Assembly (NCBI GenBank): GCA_964386005.1
Contig: CAYLSB010000016.1
Location: forward strand, 6,665-70,664
Origin: FEN-1350 sp964386005
Lineage (GTDB): Bacteria > Planctomycetota > Phycisphaerae > Sedimentisphaerales > Anaerohalosphaeraceae
Direction: 5' to 3'
DNA: 64,000 nt
Each line of letters starts with the position of its first letter. Within the stretch, counting starts at the first letter, position 1. The notes under the pieces are model-generated. The model was not told the origin of the DNA, did no database searches, and saw only the letters and a list, made by a program, of their open reading frames with translations. Shown in pieces: positions 44,976 through 53,146 of the stretch. The translations under genes were made by a program, and so were the position numbers.

Positions 44976-46227
44976 CTTCGGGAATTTCCTTCCAGTGGGT
45001 GGTATAGCGCGGCGAACGGCGGCAGGAACGAAGTCCCCATGCTTTTCGTATTCCCTGCGCCGCCCAGAAAACCGATGAACCGCCGCGAAGATTGATCCGA
45101 TCGACCGTCTCCATCAGGCGGCGCGATCGGGTCCGATCCCGACGATCAAACAAGCCCAATTGGATATGATCACAATCAATCAGTTCCTGCAGGATCACGC
45201 CGGCTTTGTGGAAACGGCATCCCGGCCGGTACAAATTCTCGACGCAGGCCAGGGCGGTCTCGATCAGTTCACGGCTGTCGCTGGTCGGTTGAGCATACGT
45301 CACCGTCTGCGCGTTGAAATACGGTCGCTGGCGTTCAAACCGACTGGTCATCACATACACCGATAGGACGCCTACCGCCTGCTTTCCCTCGCGGAGTTTC
45401 TCACCGGCACGGGCGGCGTATGTCGCCGCCGCCTCCTTCAACTCCTCGACATCCTCGACCTTTCTGCCGAAGGAACGTGAAACGATAATGCTCTTTTTCG
45501 CCGGCGGATTCTCTTCCAATCCAAAGCATCGCATTCCCCGCAACTCATATTGGGTCCGAACGCCATTGACCCCGAGAAGTCGTCGAACGAGTTCGCTGTC
45601 GATCCGTCGCAATGCCAGTGCATCGACGATCCCGACGGCACGCAGTTTCTTGCCCCCACGGGGACCAATCCCCCACACATCCTCAATGTCGATCTTCCGC
45701 AGAACCATTTCCTGGTCGGATGGATCCGCTATATTCAGTACCCCCATTGCCTTGTCGGATCGCTTGGCCGCCCGGTTGGCCGCCTTGGCCAGCGTCTTGG
45801 TCGGACCGATTCCCAGTGAAACCGGTATCCCCGTCCACTGCCGGACGGTATCTCGGATCATCCCGCAATACGATGTCGCATCCTGCGGGATTCCAGACAG
45901 ATCCAGAAAGGCCTCGTCGATCGAATAAACCTCCATCCGTGGCGCAAACTGCCCTACCGTTTCCATCACCCGAACCGACATGTCCGCATACAGCGCATAG
46001 TTGGAAGAAAATACCTCCACGCCGTGCCGCCGAAAGACCGCCTCCAGTTCAAACGCCGGCCGGCCCATAGGGATGTCGAGGGCCTTGGCCTCGTTGGAAC
46101 GGGCGACGATACAGCCGTCGTTGTTGCTCAGCACAACGATCGGCTTGCCTTTGAGCCGGGGGTTAAACACCCGCTCGCAGGAAGCGTAAAAATTGTTGCA
46201 ATCGACGAGGGCAAACAATTCGTTCAT
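44899..46227 (-). CDS. umuC: Y-family DNA polymerase, UmuC-like subunit of polymerase V
   Basis: A 442-residue translesion polymerase. Motifs: ALVDCNNFYASCERVF at the N-terminus, VLSNNDGCIVARSNEAK, the catalytic YSIDEAFLDLSG, GIGPTKTLAKAANRAAK and the thumb DVWGIGPRGGKKL. The C-terminal SPRYTTHWKEIPEV is where UmuC proteins normally end, but the frame continues for about 25 residues into sequence antisense to the receiver gene. ATG 46227 overlaps the umuD stop (ATGA), which fixes the start. It would work with cleaved UmuD in DNA-damage tolerance. Confidence 0.94.
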   Translation of the reverse strand: MNELFALVDCNNFYASCERVFNPRLKGKPIVVLSNNDGCIVARSNEAKALDIPMGRPAFELEAVFRRHGVEVFSSNYALYADMSVRVMETVGQFAPRMEVYSIDEAFLDLSGIPQDATSYCGMIRDTVRQWTGIPVSLGIGPTKTLAKAANRAAKRSDKAMGVLNIADPSDQEMVLRKIDIEDVWGIGPRGGKKLRAVGIVDALALRRIDSELVRRLLGVNGVRTQYELRGMRCFGLEENPPAKKSIIVSRSFGRKVEDVEELKEAAATYAARAGEKLREGKQAVGVLSVYVMTSRFERQRPYFNAQTVTYAQPTSDSRELIETALACVENLYRPGCRFHKAGVILQELIDCDHIQLGLFDRRDRTRSRRLMETVDRINLRGGSSVFWAAQGIRKAWGLRSCRRSPRYTTHWKEIPEVSARGSLEEVPACRLPPEDLHGGTA

Positions 46228-46655
46228 AGTGAATGGATCACGTGTGTGACCACTCCCCACACTTCAAACGGCCTGTCCCCGCAAATCTCCTGCGAGGGAT
46301 AATTTTTGTTCTCCGGTTCCAGCGACAGCTTGCCGCGACGGATTCGAATCCGCTTGACCGTCAGTTCGCCGTCGAGATCGGCGATGACCACGTTCTTGTC
46401 CCGCGGCTGAAGCGAACGATCCACCACCAGCAGGTCACCATGGTGAATTCCGGCGCCGATCATCGAATCGCCGGTCACCCGTACAAAGAAGGTCGCGGCG
46501 GGATTGTGGATTAAATGCCGATTCAAATCCAGTTTGTCTTCCTCATAGTCGGCCGCCGGCGAAGGATACCCGGCCGACACCCGGGCCGTCACCAGGGGCA
46601 TCGGACACGGATTCGAAATCCGCGGTACATAAACCACTTCGACTTTGGTTTTCAT
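46224..46655 (-). CDS. umuD: UmuD-like S24 self-cleaving protease
   Basis: A 143-residue UmuD-type protein. The Ala28-Gly29 bond in VSAGYPSPAADY is the expected self-cleavage site; the catalytic dyad is Ser64 (GDSMIGAGI) and Lys101 (ELTVKRI). After RecA-stimulated cleavage it should pair with UmuC. It lies six bases after the DJ-1-type gene and overlaps umuC by four bases. There is no N-terminal DNA-binding domain, so it is not LexA. Confidence 0.94.
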   Translation of the reverse strand: MKTKVEVVYVPRISNPCPMPLVTARVSAGYPSPAADYEEDKLDLNRHLIHNPAATFFVRVTGDSMIGAGIHHGDLLVVDRSLQPRDKNVVIADLDGELTVKRIRIRRGKLSLEPENKNYPSQEICGDRPFEVWGVVTHVIHSL

Positions 46656-46661
46656 ATCCGC

Positions 46662-47222
46662 CTATCCCCGTATCAGCATCGGCCCGGCTACTTCCTTTAT
46701 CTTGGCCGGTCCAAAAAGCAATCCAACCAGTTTGAGGGCGAACTCCATGGCCGTGCCAGGTCCCTGGCTGGTAATGCAGTTATGATCGACCACCACCCGG
46801 CATTCAATGGATGCTTTACTGCTATCGGTCAGTTTCTCGGCAAAAGCCGGATAACAGGTTGCCTGTTTTCCCGCCAACAGGCCATGATGCTGCAGAACCA
46901 TCGCCGGCGACGCACAAATGGCCCCATACAGTCGCCCCGCCTGACATTGCTGCTTCAACATTCGCGTCAGATCGGCGCTATCCCGCAGATGCTCGGCTCC
47001 GGGCATCCCGCCCGGAAGAACGATCAGGTCGAAGATTGTATTTACACACTCCCCGATTTTCTTGTCCGCCGCCAGCTTGACACCTCGTGAGGCAACCACC
47101 TGCATCTCGGCGACCGATGCGACCACCACCTCCGCTCCCGCCCGTCGGAGAACATCGATCAACGTTACCGCCTCCAGTTCTTCTATCCCCGGAGCGATCG
47201 GCATCAGTACTGTTTTTTTCAT
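46662..47222 (-). CDS. DJ-1/YajL-family protein
   Basis: A 186-residue DJ-1 superfamily protein. The reactive cysteine is Cys103 in YGAICASPAMVL, with a conserved glutamate in APGIEELEAVT and the DLIVLPGGMPGAEHL segment. Members act as glyoxalases, deglycase-like or redox-protective proteins and chaperones. It is first in an operon with umuD and umuC, six bases before umuD, so it may be induced by stress or DNA damage. The exact reaction is not determinable. Confidence 0.9.
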   Translation of the reverse strand: MKKTVLMPIAPGIEELEAVTLIDVLRRAGAEVVVASVAEMQVVASRGVKLAADKKIGECVNTIFDLIVLPGGMPGAEHLRDSADLTRMLKQQCQAGRLYGAICASPAMVLQHHGLLAGKQATCYPAFAEKLTDSSKASIECRVVVDHNCITSQGPGTAMEFALKLVGLLFGPAKIKEVAGPMLIRG

Positions 47223-47296
47223 GGATATTGTCTCCTGCCCGACTCTGCTTTACGACTTGCGATCCTATTTCCAATCGGGGATCTATTTTACCATGT

Positions 47297-47309
47297 CCTG
47301 TATCACAGG
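47297..47309 (-). promoter_or_regulatory. Candidate operator upstream of the DJ-1-umuDC operon
   Basis: CCTGTGATACAGG (minus strand) has inverted arms CCTGT and ACAGG around GAT, located about 75 bases upstream of the DJ-1 start, just before a TAAAAT element. The arms resemble half-sites of the enterobacterial LexA box (CTGT/ACAG) but the spacing is 3 instead of 8, so assignment to LexA is speculative. Confidence 0.3.
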
Positions 47310-47439
47310 AATATTTCTTTCCGGCCAAACCGTCCGAACAAAAGAAATGACCGGATGATTGTAAATCCGAGACGATTTCCATACAATCGTTTCTTTAATC
47401 GGAAATGAAAATCCACTCCATTCGGATGATCGATTGAAA

Positions 47440-48693
47440 ATGAAGCTCTCACAACTCGGACAGAAGATCGCTTCGAAATCCGGCATCGGCGTATTGATGG
47501 ATGATCTCGGCGAAGCGACGACCAACCGAGCGGATACGATCATGCTGGGAGGAGGAAACCCCGCTCGGATCCCGGAAGTGGAATGCCAATTCCGATTGCA
47601 GATGGAACAATTTCTCGCCGACAACCGCCTCTTTGAACAGACCGTCGGACAGTATGATGCGCCGCAGGGTAATCCTGAATTCCGCAAGGCCGTCGGCGAA
47701 TTGCTTCGGGAGCAATACGGATGGAGCGTCACGGCCGATCATGTCGCGGTTACCAACGGCAGCCAGTCGGCCTTTTTCATGTTGTTCAACCTGTTTGCCG
47801 GCCGTTGTGAAGAGGGACTGAATCGGAAGATTCTGCTTCCCCTTACACCGGAATATATCGGATATTCCGACCTGGGATTATCGCAGGACCTGTTCGTGTC
47901 CGCCCGGCCGCAGATCCATCATCTCGAGGACAATCTATTCAAGTATCAAGTGGACTTTGATGCGATCCGTCCCTCAAAGGAGATCGGAGCCATCTGTGTT
48001 TCTCGTCCGACGAATCCAACGGGAAATGTTCTGACGGATGAGGAAATCCGGCGGTTACGGCAAATCGCCGCCCAACAGGAAATTCCGCTGATCATCGATA
48101 GCGCCTACGGAGGTCCTTTTCCTCTGATCCAGTTCTCGGACGGAAACCCTATCTGGAATGAACACGTGGTCCTGTGCCTCAGTGTTTCCAAGCTGGGTTT
48201 GCCGGGGATTCGTACAGGGCTGGTGATTGCCCGGCCGGAAATAATCCGATTGATCGCCGAGATGAACGCGGTCCTCCATCTGGCTCCCGGCAGTATCGGC
48301 CCCGCCATGTTGCTTTCGATGGTCCAAAGCCGCCGTATCCTGCATCTGAGCCGAGAGGTGATCCGACCATTCTACCAGAATAAAGCGCAGGACACACTGG
48401 ATACATTGCGGAAGGAATTGAAGGGGATCGAATTTTTCGTTCACAAACCGGAAGGCGCCTTCTTTGTCTGGATCTGGTTTCCTCATCTGCGTATCACCGA
48501 TGAACAGTTATATCAGCGACTCAAACAACGCGGGGTTCTCATCGTTCCCGGGCATTATTTTTTCCCGGGATTCGCCGAGGTATGGCCGCATCGGCATCAA
48601 TGCATTCGTCTGACCTATTCACAGGATCAAACGGCCGTTCACCGCGGGATTGAAATCCTTGCCCGGGAGGTCCGCCAGGCCGATGGATCTTGA
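47440..48693 (+). CDS. avtA: Valine--pyruvate aminotransferase
   Basis: A 417-residue class I PLP aminotransferase matching E. coli AvtA closely by memory: IMLGGGNPARIPE, TNGSQSAFFMLFNLFAGR, PLTPEYIGYSD, VSRPTNPTGNVLTDEE, the PLP lysine in SVSKLGLPGIRTG, and GVLIVPGHYFFPG. It interconverts valine and alanine (transaminase C). ATG 47440 was chosen over TTG 47434 because it fits the family N-terminus. The next gene, gloB, overlaps its end by 11 bases. Confidence 0.93.
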   Translation: MKLSQLGQKIASKSGIGVLMDDLGEATTNRADTIMLGGGNPARIPEVECQFRLQMEQFLADNRLFEQTVGQYDAPQGNPEFRKAVGELLREQYGWSVTADHVAVTNGSQSAFFMLFNLFAGRCEEGLNRKILLPLTPEYIGYSDLGLSQDLFVSARPQIHHLEDNLFKYQVDFDAIRPSKEIGAICVSRPTNPTGNVLTDEEIRRLRQIAAQQEIPLIIDSAYGGPFPLIQFSDGNPIWNEHVVLCLSVSKLGLPGIRTGLVIARPEIIRLIAEMNAVLHLAPGSIGPAMLLSMVQSRRILHLSREVIRPFYQNKAQDTLDTLRKELKGIEFFVHKPEGAFFVWIWFPHLRITDEQLYQRLKQRGVLIVPGHYFFPGFAEVWPHRHQCIRLTYSQDQTAVHRGIEILAREVRQADGS

Positions 48694-49414
48694 AATTCAT
48701 ATTCTTACTCCCCCGGGCGACAACTATATTTACGTGTGCCGCTATGGCCAATCTAAAGCGTTTGTCGTGGATCCGGGAAGGGCCGATACGGTTTCAGCGT
48801 GCCTCCGACAGCATCGACTTCGCCTGACGCACATCCTGCTGACTCATCATCACGGGGATCATATCTATGGAGTTCCGGATTTAAAAAGACAAACCGGATG
48901 TAAAGTGATTGGTTCCGATCCCATTCAAATTCCCCTCATCGACATTTCTGTTTCCGGCGGTCAACAGATCGCTCTGGATAAGCTGTCAATCGCCGTCATC
49001 GCCACGCCCGGCCACACGCAAAGCTCCGTGTGTTATTTCATGCCCATCCAGCCGTGCAATCCCATCCCACGCGTCTGGACCGGCGATACGCTGTTTGTCG
49101 GCGGCTGCGGCCGCATCTTCGAATGCGATCCGACAACCATGTACCGATCCCTTCACTCTCTTGCCGCCCTTCCGGACGAAACGGAAGTCTATTGCGGCCA
49201 TGAATACTCCATCGAAAATTTCCGATTCGCCTCGGCCCTTTGCCCCGATCAGATTGTGTATCGAGATCGACTCAAAGAAGTCGAATCTCTCGTTCGTTCT
49301 CATTGCTCCGCCGTGCCGTCCACCATCGCCCGCGAAAAACAAACCAATATCTTTCTCCGCGCCGACTCGGTCGAACAATTTGCCCATCTCCGCGGACTCA
49401 AAGACCATTTCTGA
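48683..49414 (+). CDS. gloB: Glyoxalase II-like metallo-beta-lactamase hydrolase
   Basis: A 243-residue MBL-fold hydrolase. The zinc motif THHHGDHIYG, plus ATPGHTQSS, VWTGDTLFVGGCGR and CGHEYSIENFRFA match hydroxyacylglutathione hydrolase (GloB). The C-terminal helices with the SVPSTIAREKQTNIFLR pattern (here AVPSTIAREKQTNIFLR) are the GloB substrate-binding end. It probably hydrolyses lactoyl-thiol esters; the physiological thiol in this organism is unknown. It overlaps avtA by 11 bases. Confidence 0.92.
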   Translation: MDLEIHILTPPGDNYIYVCRYGQSKAFVVDPGRADTVSACLRQHRLRLTHILLTHHHGDHIYGVPDLKRQTGCKVIGSDPIQIPLIDISVSGGQQIALDKLSIAVIATPGHTQSSVCYFMPIQPCNPIPRVWTGDTLFVGGCGRIFECDPTTMYRSLHSLAALPDETEVYCGHEYSIENFRFASALCPDQIVYRDRLKEVESLVRSHCSAVPSTIAREKQTNIFLRADSVEQFAHLRGLKDHF

Positions 49415-49579
49415 TTTTATGGATTCCTTTTCATCCACCCACAATCAAGAAAATTTTTCATGAATCGACCGCTGGCGGATTCCAATTTTCGAAGTATAAT
49501 GATCGGCCAAAACATTCGCATGGGTTTCCGCCATCGATCCGGATCGAACGGCTGGAGTCATGCACAACGGGAGCCGATT

Positions 49580-49993
49580 GTGGCAGCCAACGAAAAGATG
49601 GAAAAGGGACTGGAACTGGTCCCGAAGTTCGACAAAGACGGCCTTGTCACGGCCGTGGCGCAGGATGTTCTTACGGGCGATGTGTTGATGGTGGCCTACA
49701 TGAACGCCGAGGCGCTGGATCTGACCCTGCGCACCGGACAGGCGGTGTATTTCAGCCGCAGCCGCAAAAAGTTGTGGCGCAAGGGAGAAGAATCCGGACA
49801 TACGCAGAAGGTCGAGCGTGTTCTCGTCGATTGCGATCAGGATTGTCTTGTCTTGAAGGTTCGCGTGGATCGGGGGCAATGCCACGTCGGGTATCAGTCG
49901 TGCTTTTACCGGGCGGTGAAACCGGGAACGACAAATCAACTGGAACGGATCGCCGAGAAAGTCTATGATCCCAAGCTGGCCTATAAGAAATAG
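49580..49993 (+). CDS. hisI: Phosphoribosyl-AMP cyclohydrolase
   Basis: A 137-residue zinc enzyme of histidine synthesis, opening the adenine ring of phosphoribosyl-AMP. Motifs: VLMVAYMNAEAL, VYFSRSRKKLWRKGEESGHTQ, DCDQDCLVLKV and CHVGYQSCFYR, with the expected metal-binding Asp/Cys residues. Length and end are those of a stand-alone HisI without HisE. The GTG at 49580 has GGGAG six bases upstream and gives a normal length; the frame is open further upstream without family support. No other his gene is nearby. Confidence 0.93.
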   Translation: MAANEKMEKGLELVPKFDKDGLVTAVAQDVLTGDVLMVAYMNAEALDLTLRTGQAVYFSRSRKKLWRKGEESGHTQKVERVLVDCDQDCLVLKVRVDRGQCHVGYQSCFYRAVKPGTTNQLERIAEKVYDPKLAYKK

Positions 49994-49995
49994 GT

Positions 49996-52254
49996 TCAGG
50001 GTATAGGTGTCAGGACGACATCAATCGATACGATATCCCCCGCGGAGGGAATCGTAATCGGCACCAGCTTGTCCTGACAACCGGCGGCGGAAACGCGCAG
50101 GACATGCGCACCGGGCGCCAAGTCCAACAGACCAAACCAGCCGGAACCATCGCTGTAATCGGCCTTGCTTGGATCCCCCTCGACACCGATCCACGCATGG
50201 TCCATCGGCAGACCGGAACGGGTAATTTCGCCTTCGACGATTCCGGTGGTCGGCCGAGACTTCCACTGAGGTATCGGCGTATCGGCCCAGTGGGGATAGA
50301 CCTGTTCTTTCAACTCCCGATAGAAATCGGCCCGGGTTTCACCCAGCGTATTGGCATTGACCTCGCTGCCCCAGTCGTAGATGTTCAGTCCATCGGCTCC
50401 CCAGCTTCGGGCACAGAGAAGCTGGTCGATCGCCTCCTGAACCGTGTGCTGCAGATAGGCGCCTGTCGAAAGGATCGTGCCGCGACGGTCGTCGTTGTTC
50501 AGGGACAGCATACTCCAGCCCTGGTATCGGGCCGGATCATTGTACACATATCCCATCTTCGTATTGTAATCGATGATTCCCGCCTGCAACCAGCCCACCC
50601 AATCCTGATAGACCTGATTATACGGAGATGAATTGTAGTAATTATCGTATCCCCAGCCCCAGGTAATTGTATCCGCGGTCAGGATCACGCCGGGCTTGCG
50701 CATCCACATCTTCACGTAGATCTTTTTGACATGCCGCGTCACACAATCCCTGCGCCAGTCGCTCCACTGCGAATCCGTCGTGGAAGGCAGATCGGTCCGG
50801 CCTGTAAAAGCGTGGAACCGGGATACACTGACGGGGTTATACCCGGAGTCATATCCGGGATAGCGGATATAATCGAGATTGACACCGTCAATGTTGTATT
50901 TCGACATACAGTCCAGAATCACGGCGAGATTGTGATCGACCGCACCGGGATGGCCGGGATCCAGGAATTTCGAGCTATCCCAGGTGTCACCGCCCGTGCT
51001 GCTAAGCATCTTGTATTCGGGATGCGTCAACAGAACATGCCCGGCCGGCAAGGTTCCGGTCTTGGCGATCCGCTGCATGACGAACCAGGCATGGACCTCG
51101 ACATATTTCTTTCCACCGGTAGTGTCGTGAGCCAGTTGGATTAGATATCCGAGGGGATCGAATGTAGAGCCGCCGGTGATATTCGTGGCGCGGGGCTCCA
51201 AAGCGGAGTCGTAGTAGGCGTCGCCGACTTTGCGGACCTCGATGATAATCGTGTTAATGTTGTTTTCGCGACAGGTATTGACAAGTTCCTGCGCCTGAGA
51301 CTGGTTCAGGAAGCTGGGATTCCATGAATCGGCCCAGATGCACCGATACTCCGGCCGTGGTCCCATCATCCAATGGGAGGCCAAGATCGCCAGATCGCCA
51401 AAATCCACACCATCGCTGCAATTGAAATCGCTGACGATCTGAGGGGCCTGACAGGGCCGAGCCAAACCGCCGATCTCCTCGACCGATAAGGCACGGGAAT
51501 AGATCCGAACCTCGTCGATCAGGCCGGACCAGAAATTCAAGCTTTCCAGCCCCTTGGATGCTCCAAGATACAGCGAACCCCGACAACCGAGAAGATTACC
51601 ATACAGAGCTGAAGCATCCTGGCCGGCCGAATTCCCATCGACAAACAGCTTTCGTTTCGAGCCATTCCAAACCAGAGCCGCATGATGCCAGACGCCATCG
51701 TTGACCAGAACCGTTCCTGTAAGCGGAAAAGCGATCCCATCCGTCAGCTTGGTCATCAAATAGCCCGTGCTGGGATCGATCTGGAGCCATTCCCGGCCGA
51801 ATCCTGATCCGTCCGCCTGGCCAAGAAGAGTTTCTTTGGTCGCGCCCCCTTTGAACCATAACGACAGCGTAAAGGGACCATCGGCGGGACTGAGTACCGC
51901 TCCAAGATTGACATAATCATTGATGCCGTCGAAATGCAGACATCCATTCACCCTTCCGCCGGCGGGTAGCCACGCGGGGCCGTTGATGAGCATACCAGGG
52001 TGACTACCGGGAGAACTATCGTATGCGGTCAGGCCCAATGATTCGTCGAGCTTCCAGAAACCCACCAGCTTTTGTGCCGGATAGTCCGGCCGCCAGAGCC
52101 AATCGTCTGTCAGGATGACCAGGTCTTGAAGATCCACATGGCAGTCGCCGTTGAGATCGCCAACCGGACACAAATCGGCCGCCGAAGCGATCCAACCGCA
52201 CAGGATCATCAAGGACAGCAATCCGAAGATACGATAATCAGTCGGGACCTTCAT
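49996..52254 (-). CDS. Secreted GHL10-type glycosidase-like protein with LamG and dockerin-like modules
   Basis: A 752-residue exported protein (signal ending SAADLC). A dockerin-like segment (GDLNGDCHVDLQDLVILT, residues 33-50) precedes a LamG/concanavalin-like domain (65-255; FDGINDYVNLG, IDEVRIYSRALS). A second incomplete dockerin-like stretch (FNCSDGVDFGDLAILASHW) follows. Residues 310-660 are a family-10-like glycosyl hydrolase (GHL10/YngK type: IIIEVRKVGDAYYDS, VEVHAWFVMQR, GVNLDYIRYPGYDS). The C-terminus is a carboxypeptidase-regulatory-like beta-sandwich. It probably binds and processes polysaccharide outside the cell; the substrate is unknown. The Shine-Dalgarno (AAGGA) is unusually close to the ATG. 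Confidence 0.83.
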   Translation of the reverse strand: MKVPTDYRIFGLLSLMILCGWIASAADLCPVGDLNGDCHVDLQDLVILTDDWLWRPDYPAQKLVGFWKLDESLGLTAYDSSPGSHPGMLINGPAWLPAGGRVNGCLHFDGINDYVNLGAVLSPADGPFTLSLWFKGGATKETLLGQADGSGFGREWLQIDPSTGYLMTKLTDGIAFPLTGTVLVNDGVWHHAALVWNGSKRKLFVDGNSAGQDASALYGNLLGCRGSLYLGASKGLESLNFWSGLIDEVRIYSRALSVEEIGGLARPCQAPQIVSDFNCSDGVDFGDLAILASHWMMGPRPEYRCIWADSWNPSFLNQSQAQELVNTCRENNINTIIIEVRKVGDAYYDSALEPRATNITGGSTFDPLGYLIQLAHDTTGGKKYVEVHAWFVMQRIAKTGTLPAGHVLLTHPEYKMLSSTGGDTWDSSKFLDPGHPGAVDHNLAVILDCMSKYNIDGVNLDYIRYPGYDSGYNPVSVSRFHAFTGRTDLPSTTDSQWSDWRRDCVTRHVKKIYVKMWMRKPGVILTADTITWGWGYDNYYNSSPYNQVYQDWVGWLQAGIIDYNTKMGYVYNDPARYQGWSMLSLNNDDRRGTILSTGAYLQHTVQEAIDQLLCARSWGADGLNIYDWGSEVNANTLGETRADFYRELKEQVYPHWADTPIPQWKSRPTTGIVEGEITRSGLPMDHAWIGVEGDPSKADYSDGSGWFGLLDLAPGAHVLRVSAAGCQDKLVPITIPSAGDIVSIDVVLTPIP

Positions 52255-52400
52255 TCCTTCAGCTCGCTCGAATAATTAGACTTTCCCTGATTCGTCCGGA
52301 CAATCGATAGGCCCGGAGTCTGCCCCCCATCTCCTGGAAGTCCATAGAGGATGGCGGAACCTTTCACGGCGCCGCCATCCTATCATTTCAAGTCAATCGG

Positions 52401-53057
52401 TCAAGCTTTACGAAATTTGCGAATCGCCAGAGCCCCGGCGCCCAGAAGCAGCAGGGTCGTCGGTTCGGGAACCTGTTCCCACATGACGCCATGGCTTCGC
52501 ATGGATGTCCATGTCCATGCATTGGCATGTTGGGTAATTGTGTAGGTCACACCCGCAGTTAATTGAATGTTCTCAGCGATTTTGTACCAGGCGTTGTTTC
52601 CGCCGGGAGTGCCGGTTCCGCCCGTATTCATATCCACCGGATCAAGAACCACATCAGCGCCATCATTTGTGACCGTAATCTTGCATCCGGCCGCATTGAC
52701 ATTCGCCGAGACCGGCCAGGTAATGTAAACATTATACCGACCCGTCAAGCCGCCCGTGAGTCCGGATGCTAAGTCACCGTTCCCCAGATCGGTTCCTGCG
52801 ATCAGCGTCGTGTTATCCAGATCGACACCCGGCGTATACGAATACACATAATCCGCTGTGCTACCCGCTGCGCCAGTTCCGCTGAAGAGACTGCTGGCGG
52901 CTGTACAGCCAATTGCCGTACTTTTCGTGCTGGCCTTTCCCACGCCGGAAAAGTTCGCATTCGCCAAACCCGGAGAATACGCCTCGACGATAAACGCCGC
53001 CTGCACACCTGTTGCCAGAACCAACATTACCGCCAAAATCATTGTCGCTTTTTTCAT
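52401..53057 (-). CDS. PEP-CTERM surface protein with golvesin-like domain
   Basis: A 218-residue protein: signal peptide (MILAVMLVLATGVQAAF), a beta-rich domain (residues 22-190) and a PEP-CTERM sorting tag (VPEPTTLLLLGAGALAIRKFR), recognised by exosortase and archaeosortase-type transpeptidases. The domain, with YNVYITWPVSANVNAAGC and TAGVTYTITQ, resembles golvesin C-terminal-like modules. It is about half identical by eye to the N-terminal domain of the next gene, its tandem paralogue. No exosortase gene is in the window. Shine-Dalgarno GGAGG. Confidence 0.87.
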   Translation of the reverse strand: MKKATMILAVMLVLATGVQAAFIVEAYSPGLANANFSGVGKASTKSTAIGCTAASSLFSGTGAAGSTADYVYSYTPGVDLDNTTLIAGTDLGNGDLASGLTGGLTGRYNVYITWPVSANVNAAGCKITVTNDGADVVLDPVDMNTGGTGTPGGNNAWYKIAENIQLTAGVTYTITQHANAWTWTSMRSHGVMWEQVPEPTTLLLLGAGALAIRKFRKA

Positions 53058-53146
53058 AACCTGCCTCCGAACAAAATTGTTTGAACACGTCTTTTATTTC
53101 AAATCAATTCGGAACGAATCGATTTACCGTCGATCCAAAACATCGT

